Of a stretch of DNA of 64,000 bases, positions 8,683-17,187 are shown piece after piece; the stretch's first letter is position 1; each line of letters opens with the position of its first letter. The stretch lies in the NCBI RefSeq assembly GCF_013141715.1, contig NZ_WHOA01000091.1, forward strand, positions 28,554-92,553, written 5' to 3'. Made by a program: the position numbers and the translations under genes. The notes beneath the pieces are model-generated. The model made no database searches, was not told the origin of the DNA, and was given only the letters and a program-made list of their open reading frames with translations. Source of the stretch: Paenibacillus phytorum. GTDB lineage: Bacteria; Bacillota; Bacilli; Paenibacillales; NBRC-103111.

Positions 8683-9999
8683 ATGAAAGTGCAGATGAGA
8701 AAATGGAGCATGCTCTCGATGACTGCCATGATAGCGCTGTCCCTAAGTGCATGTGGTTCCGGAAATACACCAAGTACTACGGGGAGCAGCCCTGCTGCAA
8801 CGCCGGCACCCGCGGCTACAACCTCCCAACCTGTTAAGCTTCGCATCGTATGGTGGGGTTCACAAGCGAGGCACGACGCTACATTAAAAGCATTAGATGC
8901 GTATACAAAGAAACATCCCAACGTGACCTTTGAGCCTGAATTTTCTGGGTTTGATGGCTACGCGGATAAGCTGGCTACCCAAGCTGCAGCTAAAAATGCT
9001 CCTGATATTATCCAAATGGATCCGGCATGGTTAGCCGAGTATGCAGGCAGAAACCAGCTGGCTGACTTATCCAAAGGCATTCGTACCGAAGATATCGATA
9101 AATCGCTCGTGGATTCAGGGAAATTTAAAGATAAGCTATATGCAATCGCTCTAGGCAATAATGCAACGGGCATGATCTACAATAAGAATGCCGTCGATAA
9201 ACTAGGAATTACCCCTCCCAAAAACGGTTGGACATGGGATGAATACTTCCAATTTGGTAAAGATGCTAAAGCTAAGCTTGATAAAGACAAATATGTGCTG
9301 ATGGATGCAACATCCGATTACACCACGTATTCTGCTTATCAAATTAGTCAGGGTAAAGGCTACCCGATCACCGAGGACGGCAAATTCAACTTCGATAAAG
9401 ATACGTGGCTAACCTTTGTTAAGAAATATGCTGAGCTGCGAACAGCCGGAGTTATTCCTCCCGCAGAAATCGCTAGCACAGACAAAGAGTCTGACGCGAA
9501 ACTCGATTTAATGAATAATGACAGCGTATTGATGAAACGTACCTTCGCTGCGTTATTCCCAGGCTACGAGGGTGTAAAACCAGGGGCTTACTCACTTGTT
9601 TCTCAGCCTAAAGGAACAAAGTCCAGTGGTTGGCTGAAGCCTTCTATGTTCTGGTCGGTAAGTGCTGATTCCAAGTATGCGGAAGAATCCAAGAAGTTCA
9701 TCGACTGGTTCGTGAATGATAGCGAAGCTGCTGACATTCTATCAACTACAAGAGGTGTGCCGGTTTCCAAGAAAATGCTTGAATACCTAACACCTAAGTT
9801 AACTCCCGCAGATAAATTGCAAATTGAACTTATTAAAACGGTTGCTCCTGACGCTCAGCCTTTCAATGCTGGGGCTAAAGGATGGAGTAATTATACAGCT
9901 AAAGATTATAAGAGTATTGGTGAAAAAGTGATGTTCGGCAAAATAACGCCAGAAGCTGCTTATGAGGAGCTTGTGAAAAAGGCGAAGGATTATCAATAA
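8683..9999 (+). CDS. Extracellular sugar-binding lipoprotein of the ABC transporter (module 1)
   Basis: The 438-residue product has a lipoprotein signal peptide with lipobox LSAC, the modified Cys being residue 24, then a low-complexity Ser/Thr/Ala/Pro linker. The mature part is a type-1 extracellular solute-binding protein: VKLRIVWWGSQARHD at the start of the fold, DIIQMDPAW in the first lobe and YNKNAVDKLGI near the hinge. It captures a saccharide outside the membrane and delivers it to the two permeases. ATG 8683 follows AAAGGGG. The gene has its own promoter with the duplicated operator and its own terminator, which would allow more binding protein than permease to be made. Confidence 0.9.
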   Translation: MKVQMRKWSMLSMTAMIALSLSACGSGNTPSTTGSSPAATPAPAATTSQPVKLRIVWWGSQARHDATLKALDAYTKKHPNVTFEPEFSGFDGYADKLATQAAAKNAPDIIQMDPAWLAEYAGRNQLADLSKGIRTEDIDKSLVDSGKFKDKLYAIALGNNATGMIYNKNAVDKLGITPPKNGWTWDEYFQFGKDAKAKLDKDKYVLMDATSDYTTYSAYQISQGKGYPITEDGKFNFDKDTWLTFVKKYAELRTAGVIPPAEIASTDKESDAKLDLMNNDSVLMKRTFAALFPGYEGVKPGAYSLVSQPKGTKSSGWLKPSMFWSVSADSKYAEESKKFIDWFVNDSEAADILSTTRGVPVSKKMLEYLTPKLTPADKLQIELIKTVAPDAQPFNAGAKGWSNYTAKDYKSIGEKVMFGKITPEAAYEELVKKAKDYQ

Positions 10000-10011
10000 T
10001 AACGTGAATGG

Positions 10012-10038
10012 AGAGCCTCTTTAGAGGCTCTTTATTTT
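10012..10038 (+). terminator. Rho-independent terminator after the module 1 binding-protein gene
   Basis: A perfect 9-bp inverted repeat, AGAGCCTCT (10012-10020) and AGAGGCTCT (10023-10031), is followed by a T-rich tail. Confidence 0.88.
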
Positions 10039-10066
10039 TGGTTTTGCTGCCTTTGGAACAGAACGC

Positions 10067-10109
10067 AAAAAAGAACGACCCTCAACGTAATGTTAAGAGG
10101 CCGTTCTTT
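10067..10109 (-). terminator. Rho-independent terminator of the cold-shock gene
   Basis: On the minus strand AAAGAACGGCCTC pairs with GAGGGTCGTTCTTT around a loop, with a T-run after it. It lies just past the cold-shock stop codon. Confidence 0.8.
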
Positions 10110-10135
10110 GAGAATGCTATTTGTGCAAGCTAAGC

Positions 10136-10336
10136 TTACAGTTTTACAACGTTCTCAGCTTGTGGTCCGCGGTTGCCTTGAACTACGTTGAACTCAACGC
10201 GTTGGCCTTCGTCCAAAGATTTGAAACCTTCGCCAGTGATTGCGGAGAAATGTACGAATACATCGTTGCCGCCTTCAACTTCGATAAAGCCAAATCCTTT
10301 TTCTGCGTTAAACCATTTTACTGTTCCTACTGCCAT
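10136..10336 (-). CDS. Cold-shock protein (CspA family)
   Basis: The product is a 66-residue single cold-shock domain that binds single-stranded RNA and DNA. RNP1 (KGFGFIEV) and RNP2 (VFVHFSAI) are both intact, and length and sequence are typical of Bacillus Csp proteins. The start is ATG 10336 with GGAGG seven bases upstream; an in-frame TTG five codons earlier overlaps that ribosome site and is not credible. About 150 bases of AT-rich sequence precede the gene, room for the long structured leader usual for csp mRNAs, although no cold box was identified. A strong terminator follows. Confidence 0.95.
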   Translation of the reverse strand: MAVGTVKWFNAEKGFGFIEVEGGNDVFVHFSAITGEGFKSLDEGQRVEFNVVQGNRGPQAENVVKL

Positions 10337-10511
10337 GGGTAATACCTCCAAAGTTTTATTAACATGTCTTTTTTCTTGTTTCGAACAAAAAAATTACACA
10401 TTGGAAAAGGTTTCATTAACTTAATGATAACCCTTTGCAATACGCAATTCAGGGTGAATCTTTAAGACTTAACATTACTTTACCACACAATATCGTGTAA
10501 TGCAATTATCC

Positions 10512-10724
10512 CTAGAAGGGATTTCTTGCTAAAGATAAGAACTCTTCCCTGTCCTCTAATTTCAAGGCAATGGCTAGTGCTAATGCGACATCTTTCGACG
10601 GCTCGATTCGACCATTTTCGATGGAATTCAGGATGGAATAGCTGATTCCAGCCTTCTCGCCGAGCTTTCGGAGCGTTAAATTCTGCTGCTGTCTGAGCTC
10701 CTTTAATTTCGTGTGAAACGCCAC
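10512..10724 (-). CDS. Small XRE-type helix-turn-helix regulator
   Basis: The 70-residue protein is essentially one Cro/C1-type HTH: LKELRQQQNLTLRKLGEKAG is followed by ISYSILNSIENGRIEPSKD, with the recognition helix in the second stretch. No dimerisation or effector domain is attached. I place the start at GTG 10724 because GAGGAGGG lies eight bases upstream and overlaps the stop codon of the preceding gene; ATG 10745 is possible but lacks a site. It is translationally linked to the MazG-like gene and may control it, as in toxin-antitoxin-like or nucleotide-stress pairs; this is inference from position only. Confidence 0.8.
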   Translation of the reverse strand: MAFHTKLKELRQQQNLTLRKLGEKAGISYSILNSIENGRIEPSKDVALALAIALKLEDREEFLSLARNPF

Positions 10725-10737
10725 TGTTGCGCCCTCC

Positions 10738-11139
10738 TCAGCCATTTTGGTTGCCTTGCTGTCTGCGAATTTCAGCTTTAATTTTGTCGAATGGGTCCTG
10801 CCAATGGGGGGGCTTGATGGTCTTGCCGGTCTCATTTTTATGAACTTGTCCATCGGGCCATACCTTGGACATATTTGCATGCTGAACAATATCAAAGATC
10901 GGTCCAGGCTCCACACCCATTTCAACCAACGTACCAAGGACAAAATATAACTCATCAATCATCGCATCCACTTCGTCTTCCAGTGTGGCTGCTTCTTTGA
11001 ACTCCTGAAGTTCTTCTTCCATCCAAGCTAGACGAGCCGCTTTGCGGCTTTCGGAAAGGCGCTGTGGGGATGTGCCTACTGGATGCTCAAACGTTTCATG
11101 AAACTTTTTAACATCATCAAATGCTTTTTTTAAGGTCAT
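10738..11139 (-). CDS. All-alpha NTP pyrophosphohydrolase, MazG/DR2231-like
   Basis: The 133-residue protein has the metal-binding pattern of all-alpha nucleotide pyrophosphohydrolases: EEELQEFKEA, then EDEVDAMIDELYFVLGTLV, whose acidic residues would bind Mg2+. The C-terminal block HANMSKVWPDG with a Lys/Trp-rich tail resembles the Deinococcus DR2231 group, which hydrolyses dUTP-like nucleotides. It probably cleans the nucleotide pool; the substrate is not certain. ATG 11139 is the start matching family length; the codons upstream are unlike protein. The stop overlaps the ribosome site of the XRE gene, indicating one transcript. Confidence 0.78.
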   Translation of the reverse strand: MTLKKAFDDVKKFHETFEHPVGTSPQRLSESRKAARLAWMEEELQEFKEAATLEDEVDAMIDELYFVLGTLVEMGVEPGPIFDIVQHANMSKVWPDGQVHKNETGKTIKPPHWQDPFDKIKAEIRRQQGNQNG

Positions 11140-11209
11140 TTCGTTTCTTCTGCTCCCTTGCAAACGGTTTTCTTTTATATACCATTTAAAAGTGCCCTCG
11201 GTCAACAAA

Positions 11210-11461
11210 AAGCCCTAACTCGATTGATCCTATCGATGGTGATGCTTCACCATGAAAGGAGATCGAGTTAGGGCTTGAGGAGGTAGATTGAGGCTAATCG
11301 CGGTTTCGGTGCTTATTGCTGCGGGAGCGCTCAGATAAGCGCGGAAAACGCGCTTATCTCCGCGAGAGTGGTTCAATAAGCACGATTTCTGTGCTTATTG
11401 GACTGCTACGCGTTCGCGAACGGCAAGCAGCTAAAGCGCAATTTTCGCACTTTAGCTGCTT
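11210..11461. repeat. Cluster of long intergenic hairpins
   Basis: Four inverted repeats fill the gap between the pyrophosphohydrolase and the NlpC/P60 gene. They are a 15-bp arm pair (AAGCCCTAACTCGAT at 11210-11224 with its complement at 11262-11276) enclosing GGTGATGCTTCACC; an 11-bp stem 11333-11343/11349-11359; a 10-bp stem 11374-11383/11391-11400; and a 12-bp stem 11425-11436/11450-11461. All are perfect. A GTGCTTATTG string occurs twice (11309-11318 and 11391-11400). Some may terminate transcription, but only the first has flanking A/T runs. They resemble REP/BIME-like elements. Confidence 0.7.
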
Positions 11462-11469
11462 GTCCAATT

Positions 11470-12009
11470 TTACAAATGACGGCCAGTAATAAATCTGTCT
11501 TTCCAGTAACCCGTATTTAGATCGCGGATAACTACACCGGAGCTGGTTGTGTTGCTAATAAACTTACCATTTCCTAAATAGATGCCAACGTGATTAATAC
11601 GGCCTGGTTTGCTAACACTAAAGAAAACAAGATCGCCTTTTCTTAACTGCGATTTATACTTAACACGAGTTCCTAACTTCGCTTGCGCGCTTGATCCCCA
11701 AGGGATCGTGACGCCATTCTTTTTAAACACCATTTGCGTAAAAGCAGAGCAGTCTAAGATTAAACGATTCGTATCTCTTACGCCAAATCCGTAGCGAACT
11801 TTACCTATATAGTATTTTGCAGTACGTATGATACCGTCAGCTTTGCTGGCGCTTGTCGCGCTTGCACTGTAGGTTGTGGCAGCCGCAGCGTCTGTTGCTG
11901 CATGAGCAGACTGTGTATTAAGGAACATCGTTCCTGAAGTTAACAAGGAAAGGCTTAGGCTTATCCCCACTAACGATTTGCTAAGGCGGTTGTTTTTCAC
12001 TAATAGCAT
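11470..12009 (-). CDS. Secreted NlpC/P60 cell-wall hydrolase
   Basis: The 179-residue protein has a Sec signal peptide (basic start, hydrophobic core around residues 10-30, cleavage probably after AHA) and an NlpC/P60 domain. The catalytic Cys is in LDCSAFTQMVFKKNG and the His in INHVGIYLGNGKF; the third polar residue is probably the Asn in FISNTTS. Such enzymes cut the D-gamma-glutamyl to diamino-acid bond of peptidoglycan peptides. No LysM or SH3 domain is present. ATG 12009 has GGAGGAAG seven bases upstream, whereas the longer reading frame begins inside a leader hairpin. A 12-bp stem in the leader, directly ahead of the ribosome site, suggests control at RNA level. Confidence 0.88.
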   Translation of the reverse strand: MLLVKNNRLSKSLVGISLSLSLLTSGTMFLNTQSAHAATDAAAATTYSASATSASKADGIIRTAKYYIGKVRYGFGVRDTNRLILDCSAFTQMVFKKNGVTIPWGSSAQAKLGTRVKYKSQLRKGDLVFFSVSKPGRINHVGIYLGNGKFISNTTSSGVVIRDLNTGYWKDRFITGRHL

Positions 12010-12030
12010 GATTGGACTTCCTCCTTCATG

Positions 12031-12084
12031 GATCGTGGTGTGATGGGCTTGTTTGCCCTGATAACACCTTACCACACCACGATC
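12031..12084 (-). promoter_or_regulatory. Leader hairpin ahead of the NlpC/P60 gene
   Basis: GATCGTGGTGTG (12031-12042) and CACACCACGATC (12073-12084) form a perfect 12-bp stem enclosing a smaller GGGC/GCCC hairpin, eight bases from the ribosome site. It does not look like the known c-di-AMP (ydaO) leader, which is larger. It lacks a T-run, so it is not a simple terminator. Confidence 0.6.
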
Positions 12085-12171
12085 ACCCAGTATTTACCTG
12101 AAAAGGGAGAAAGACAAGCCACGCCTAGCATTATCCGCCATTCTTAGAATTCCATGAGAATTTGATGAGAA

Positions 12172-13368
12172 TCATTCCCTTGACACATATTTATCCGATT
12201 TATCACCTGCGTTCTCCTGGCGATATTCCGACGGGGTTACGCCGTACTTTTTGCGGAAAACTTGCGAGAAATGGCGCATGTCATGGTACCCAATACGTTC
12301 AGCCACATCAGCGAGCTTGAGCTTGGGATTCATCAGAAACTGCTTAGCCTGCTCCAATCGCAGGTGAATTACGTACTCCTTGAAGCCTTGCCCCGTCTTC
12401 TGCTTAAAAAGCTGGCTGAAGTAGACAGAGTTTAGGTAAACGATCGAAGCGACCTTCTCTAGCGATAGATCGGCATGGTAGTGCGTGCGTATATATTGCA
12501 GGGCAACTTCTATGGAGCGATCGCTACCGCTGGCATGGTGCTCATAGACTTGCGTCGTAGAGGCTTGCCTCATGCGCTGTACTTCCGCTGGCACTGCCTG
12601 AAAGCAGTCGATCAGCTCGGAGCTCATCATCTGGAAGGGCACCTTCAGATACTTCACGAGATGGCTGCGCAGCTCATCCACCAGCAGGGTAAGGCTGCCG
12701 CCTTCCGGCAGCGTGACTAGTCCTAGCAGGCTCTTACTGTCGTGCACTGTCACGAAGCCCTTGCCGTAGCGCTCGATAAGCTCGAGCAGGACGTTCTCGA
12801 TAATGAAATTTTCGAGGAAGACTGGCTTATCGGTCTCCATTTTAACCATGATAAGATGAAAATAAGGGTGCTGCTCCATGAAGGGTCCCATATCGATGCG
12901 GCCCGTGTCCAAACCTTGCGCAAAGCGCTGGAAGACGGCTTCCTGCAAGTATTTTCGGTTCGCTTTCAGCAGTTCAGCCTCTTCGATCAGCTCCGTATCA
13001 CGCGTAACTTCTTCGCTAAGCTTGCTGATCATTTCGATCAAAACCTCTTTGCCGATCGGCTTAAGCAAATAGTCCTTCGCCCCTAGCCGCACTGCCTCCT
13101 GTGCATAGGCAAACTCCGAATAGGCCGAGATAACAACCCATTTCACATGGGGGTGGCGGCTCCGAGACATATTCATAAGCTCTAGGCCGGTCATGCCCGG
13201 CATCAGAATGTCCGTGAGAACGATGTGAATCGGATGGCTCCGCAGCAGCGTGATGGCTTGCTCCGCATTCGCAGCCAGATGAACCCGATGCTCGGGGAAA
13301 CGGTTCTGCAGCGTACGCTGAATGCCCTCTCGTATGACTGTTTCATCATCTACGATGAGAATGTCCAT
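12172..13368 (-). CDS. YesN-type response regulator (module 2)
   Basis: The 398-residue protein has a receiver domain with Asp53 in LTDILMPGMTGLELM and the conserved Lys in LLKPIGKEVL, a middle region of about 150 residues, and a C-terminal AraC-type domain (KVASIVYLNSVYFSQLFKQK, then DVAERIGYHDMRHFSQVFRK). It is the DNA-binding partner of the kinase whose gene ends four bases upstream. ATG 13368 follows AAAGGA. It is the last gene of the minus-strand module 2, after the binding protein, permeases and kinase, and probably activates that module. No duplicated operator like that of module 1 was found here. Confidence 0.92.
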   Translation of the reverse strand: MDILIVDDETVIREGIQRTLQNRFPEHRVHLAANAEQAITLLRSHPIHIVLTDILMPGMTGLELMNMSRSRHPHVKWVVISAYSEFAYAQEAVRLGAKDYLLKPIGKEVLIEMISKLSEEVTRDTELIEEAELLKANRKYLQEAVFQRFAQGLDTGRIDMGPFMEQHPYFHLIMVKMETDKPVFLENFIIENVLLELIERYGKGFVTVHDSKSLLGLVTLPEGGSLTLLVDELRSHLVKYLKVPFQMMSSELIDCFQAVPAEVQRMRQASTTQVYEHHASGSDRSIEVALQYIRTHYHADLSLEKVASIVYLNSVYFSQLFKQKTGQGFKEYVIHLRLEQAKQFLMNPKLKLADVAERIGYHDMRHFSQVFRKKYGVTPSEYRQENAGDKSDKYVSRE

Positions 13369-13371
13369 GGT

Positions 13372-15219
13372 TTACATTCCTTTCCGAGGAAGCGGCATCG
13401 CGATGATGACCGTTGTTCCTTCCCCTTGTTTACTATGAATACGGAGCCCGTAGGCATCTCCGAACATTAACGTTATGCGGCGGTGAACATTGGTGAGTCC
13501 AATGCCCCGCCTTGTTTTCACAGAAGGACTTGCCGCTTGGATGGAGCTTGGCGCTATAGACTGCTCCATTTTCATCGAGGCCACCCTACCATTTCCCTCC
13601 GTTGTGTCCGCGCGCAGCAGCTCCTGCATTTCCTCTAGGGTACTCTCCGGGATGCCGACCCCGTTATCCTTAACAACGATATGAAGCTCTTGCTCATGAA
13701 CCTCCGTAAATACACGGAGATTACCCGGCTCACGGGAAGGCTCCAGCCCATATTTAACAGCGTTCTCGATGATCGGCTGCAAGGTCATTTTCGGGAGGAT
13801 GACATCCAAATAATCGAGATCAATTTGTATGTCTGTGCTAACTCTACCCTCTAAACGGCTTTCAATAATCGTGATGTAATGCCGCATTTGATCCAGCTCC
13901 TGCCGCAGAGTCGTCTTAGACGCTTCCTGCCAGTCACTGCTGTATCGAAACATGTGGGACAGGGCTAAGATCACCTTGCCCAATCGATCGTTCTCCCGCT
14001 CATCCAGCATCCAATAAATCATATCCAGTGTGTTATAGAGGAAATGAGGGTTAACCTGCGATTGAAGCGCCTGCAGCTCCGCATTCTTCTCACTCATGGA
14101 AGAGAGTGTAATGCGCTCGATAAGCTCATCCATCCGATTCACCATTCGGTTAAACGATGAAACCAACGAATTGATTTCTTCAAACGACTTCACCGTCACC
14201 GAGCCTTTGAAGTTCCCCATCTCCACTTGCTTCATCTCGCGAATCAGCAGCTTGAGCGGTGAAGCGATGTTGCGGGAAATGATGCTTGCCAAAGCGGTCG
14301 ACAAAATAACGAGTACAACAATAACCACGTACAAATACTCTCTGGTTTTCACGACCTCAGCGTTAATATCCCCTTTGGGGGTTAAGCCGAATACCGTCCA
14401 ATCCGACATCTTCGCCTTCGCGGCGACGATAAGTTGATCTGTCCGATCATCAACGATGATCTCATTTGTTTGAGGACGTGGAAGCCCGCTGAAGGAAGGC
14501 GGAATGACCTTCTCTTCCGCGGTAGAAGCGATCATCCGATTCTCGCGATCAACAATATACACGAGGCTGTTCGGGCTAATGGTCACATTCGAAAGTGCAG
14601 CAAGAATCGGCTGCGGATTCGTCTCGATGAGCATGACACCGATCGCGCGATGGTCCGTTAAATCGTACAGCTTACGCCCGAATACGAACAACGGATCCTT
14701 CTGGAACCGATTGATCACAGAGCCTTGGAATAACCCGAGCCAGACCATTTCTCCGGATGAGTCTTGCAGCTTCTGATACCACTCCGAGGACGAATAACTC
14801 GTATCGATGACACTATCGAACCCTCGCTCGTAGTTATAGTTTTTGCCCGCATTCGTGATGACATGAATCCCGACAATATCATCGCGCGAATAATAAATAG
14901 CGCCCAGAATATTCGTAATGGTTCGCTCATTAATAATGCTAACCGCTTGATCCTTATTCGTATCCCGATCTTGGATAAGTCTCAGCATTTCATAATTGCT
15001 GTTCAGGGATTTCGTAATACTGTCATAGCCTTGCAGCAGCAAATCAAATAAACCTACCGTTTGAGAAATATTTTTCTCCGCCAAATCACTAATTTTACTA
15101 TGGATGATATCCGTCGTCTTCTTATAATAGAGCACGCTTCCCAGAAGCACGAGAACTAGCATACAGGAGATAAATAGCAGAAATAGCCGATTATGAATGG
15201 AGTGTAGCCCTCGTGTCAC
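13372..15219 (-). CDS. YesM-type sensor histidine kinase (module 2)
   Basis: The 615-residue kinase has TM1 at about residues 11-32, an extracellular region to about residue 290, TM2 at about 295-315, a HAMP domain, and the motif SQVNPHFLYNTLDMI with phospho-acceptor His392. The ATPase domain shows QPIIENAVKYGL, KDNGVGI and RRGIGLTNVHRRI. About 35 residues of Ser/Gly/Met-rich sequence are inserted before the last box. It probably senses a saccharide for the adjacent transporter. The start is GTG 15219, with AAAGGGG about 12 bases upstream, so the exact start is less sure. Confidence 0.92.
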   Translation of the reverse strand: MTRGLHSIHNRLFLLFISCMLVLVLLGSVLYYKKTTDIIHSKISDLAEKNISQTVGLFDLLLQGYDSITKSLNSNYEMLRLIQDRDTNKDQAVSIINERTITNILGAIYYSRDDIVGIHVITNAGKNYNYERGFDSVIDTSYSSSEWYQKLQDSSGEMVWLGLFQGSVINRFQKDPLFVFGRKLYDLTDHRAIGVMLIETNPQPILAALSNVTISPNSLVYIVDRENRMIASTAEEKVIPPSFSGLPRPQTNEIIVDDRTDQLIVAAKAKMSDWTVFGLTPKGDINAEVVKTREYLYVVIVVLVILSTALASIISRNIASPLKLLIREMKQVEMGNFKGSVTVKSFEEINSLVSSFNRMVNRMDELIERITLSSMSEKNAELQALQSQVNPHFLYNTLDMIYWMLDERENDRLGKVILALSHMFRYSSDWQEASKTTLRQELDQMRHYITIIESRLEGRVSTDIQIDLDYLDVILPKMTLQPIIENAVKYGLEPSREPGNLRVFTEVHEQELHIVVKDNGVGIPESTLEEMQELLRADTTEGNGRVASMKMEQSIAPSSIQAASPSVKTRRGIGLTNVHRRITLMFGDAYGLRIHSKQGEGTTVIIAMPLPRKGM

Positions 15220-15303
15220 TTCGTTGTCGGTCCCCTTTCGTCATACGCTACTTCCTATTTTATCATAGGCATCCATAGAAACAGCAAAAAGAGAGGGGTG
15301 AAA

Positions 15304-16185
15304 TTAACCCTTCACCGCTCCCGCTACCATACCTTTTGTAATTTTATCTGCTAACAAGAAATAGATGAGAATGACCGGCAGCGCGCCCAGTACTAAGAAG
15401 GCACCGATTGCTCCATAATTGACCGAATATTGACTAACGAAGCTGTTCACCCCGAAAGGCAGCGTCTTCAGCCGCTCGGACGAAATGAAAGTCGCCGCGA
15501 GAATGTATTCGTTCCAAATACTAATGAAAGTTAAAATACAGACTGTCATCATTGGAGGAATGGATATCGGTAAAATGATACTGCGGAAGATCCGGAAAAC
15601 CCCCGCGCCATCCATGACGGCGGATTCCTCAATCTCACTCGGAATGGATTTCATAAATCCACTGAGGATAAAGACCGCAATCGGCGTCTGGAACGCAATA
15701 TAAGGAAGAATGATCGAAATATGCGTGTTCAGTGCGTGTAGATTTTTGAAAATAATCATGAGCGGCAATAACGTTGCCTGCAGCGGTACCATCATCCCGA
15801 TAAGGAAAATGACCATCACGACTTGACCATATTTCCAACGGAATCGGGCGATTGCGAACGAGGTAAGGGAACTGAGCAGCAGGACGCTCACCATCGTAAC
15901 CGAAGTGACGAATAGGCTGTTTTTCAAATATTGAAAATAGTGTCCCGCCTTGATCGCATCCGTGAAATTCTTCCATTGAAGCGTATGAGGGAGAGCGAAA
16001 AATTGGCCCGACAGGATTTCTTCATTGCTTTTTAATGAGTAAATAGCCAGCCAAAGCAGCGGATATACTTGCGTAACCACGAGTAGGGAAAGAAAGGCGA
16101 TCACGATGATTTTGACGATAGAGAAGCGTTTGCGTCTCCGAATGGTTGCAGGCTTAGCCGAAGCTATTTCCCTTGCGGTCTGCAT
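15304..16185 (-). CDS. Carbohydrate ABC transporter permease, MalG type (module 2)
   Basis: The roughly 293-residue protein has about six membrane helices, the EAA loop EIEESAVMDGAGVFRIFRSI, and the C-terminus MVAGAVKG typical of MalG-like permeases. An Arg/Lys-rich cytoplasmic N-terminus precedes the first helix. I choose ATG 16185, with GGAGGGG nine bases upstream, rather than the in-frame ATG at 16206, which would place that ribosome site inside the gene. It follows its MalF-type partner closely and belongs to the same transcript. Confidence 0.9.
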   Translation of the reverse strand: MQTAREIASAKPATIRRRKRFSIVKIIVIAFLSLLVVTQVYPLLWLAIYSLKSNEEILSGQFFALPHTLQWKNFTDAIKAGHYFQYLKNSLFVTSVTMVSVLLLSSLTSFAIARFRWKYGQVVMVIFLIGMMVPLQATLLPLMIIFKNLHALNTHISIILPYIAFQTPIAVFILSGFMKSIPSEIEESAVMDGAGVFRIFRSIILPISIPPMMTVCILTFISIWNEYILAATFISSERLKTLPFGVNSFVSQYSVNYGAIGAFLVLGALPVILIYFLLADKITKGMVAGAVKG

Positions 16186-16202
16186 GGTAACACTCCCCTC
16201 CT

Positions 16203-17093
16203 TCATGAAAATCTTCTCTCTAATCGGTTGAATATTGTGTTAATAATGACCGTTGCGATCAAACACATGCCGACCAAGAAAGCCGCAATCGCGCTTCCAT
16301 ACCCATATTTCATGGAGAGGAAGGACATGTTGTACATATGCGTGGAAATCACGTCTGTCGCGTGTGCCGGTCCCCCTGCGGTCATGACCATGACCATGTC
16401 GAACGCTTGCAGCGAACCGATAAAGGCGAGGACGATCGATATTTTAAAAATCGGAATATTCATAGGGAAAGTAATATGCCAGTCGGCTTTAAGCCCCTCG
16501 GCTCCGTCAATCCGGGCTGCCTCATAAATATCAGCAGGGATATTCTGAATACCGGTAAACTGGATCAGCGTATGGTAACCCAAGTACTGCCATAGGGCTA
16601 CAAAATAGAGAGAATACATCGCAATCTTAGGATCTGTCAGCCACGATCTCGTCCAACCATGTAAATTCAACATATCAAGCACTTGATTGAGCATGCCCCC
16701 CATCGCGGCGGGGTTATAAATGGTTTTCCACAATTGACCGATGATGACGACGGATAAAATAACAGGTAAAAAGTAACTCGAAACGAGAAAATTCGGTTTT
16801 TTGATAAATCGGTTCAGGAGAATAGCTACACCTAAAGCGACCGGAATTTCTGCCATGGAAAACACAGCAAACATTAATGTACGGCGAACAGACGGCCAGA
16901 ACACAGGGTCTGCGAAAAGCAATGTTTGAAAATTTTTGAGACCAACGAACGTCGACTCGCCAATTCCGTTCCAATCCAGCAGTCCACTGTAAAGAGACAC
17001 GAGAATCGGGACGAAAACGAGACTAACATAGATCAGCAAACACGGTAATACAAACATGGCAATTGTCCACTTGGAGACTCTTAACACATTCAC
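16203..17093 (-). CDS. Carbohydrate ABC transporter permease, MalF type (module 2)
   Basis: This 296-residue inner-membrane protein has about six helices and the EAA loop YEAARIDGAEGLKADWHITF. The pattern YSGLLDWNGIGE between helix 1 and the next segment is common to MalF/UgpA-type sugar permeases. The start is GTG 17093, since AGGAGG stands eight bases upstream; the longer frame to 17123 would run through that site. It lies between the binding-protein gene, from which it is separated by a strong hairpin, and the MalG-type partner. Confidence 0.9.
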   Translation of the reverse strand: MNVLRVSKWTIAMFVLPCLLIYVSLVFVPILVSLYSGLLDWNGIGESTFVGLKNFQTLLFADPVFWPSVRRTLMFAVFSMAEIPVALGVAILLNRFIKKPNFLVSSYFLPVILSVVIIGQLWKTIYNPAAMGGMLNQVLDMLNLHGWTRSWLTDPKIAMYSLYFVALWQYLGYHTLIQFTGIQNIPADIYEAARIDGAEGLKADWHITFPMNIPIFKISIVLAFIGSLQAFDMVMVMTAGGPAHATDVISTHMYNMSFLSMKYGYGSAIAAFLVGMCLIATVIINTIFNRLERRFS

Positions 17094-17121
17094 TTGGCTC
17101 GCCTCCTTCCTGGCATATACC

Positions 17122-17171
17122 AATCGGAATTTACCTTCAGCCCATTGCGGCGCTCAAGATAAATTCCGATT
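17122..17171 (-). promoter_or_regulatory. Intercistronic hairpin between binding-protein and permease genes
   Basis: AATCGGAATTTA (17122-17133) pairs with TAAATTCCGATT (17160-17171), a perfect 12-bp stem without a clear T-run. In many sugar operons such hairpins stabilise the upstream binding-protein mRNA and lower permease expression; that role is inferred here. Confidence 0.65.
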
Positions 17172-17187
17172 CGGCTGCTAATTCATC

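Noticed and set aside
10746..10958. N-terminal extension of the XRE regulator
   Set aside because: It overlaps the well-supported pyrophosphohydrolase gene in another frame and is not protein-like.
12031..12084. c-di-AMP (ydaO) riboswitch ahead of the NlpC/P60 gene
   Set aside because: The leader is too short and lacks the conserved core segments; only a simple nested hairpin is present.
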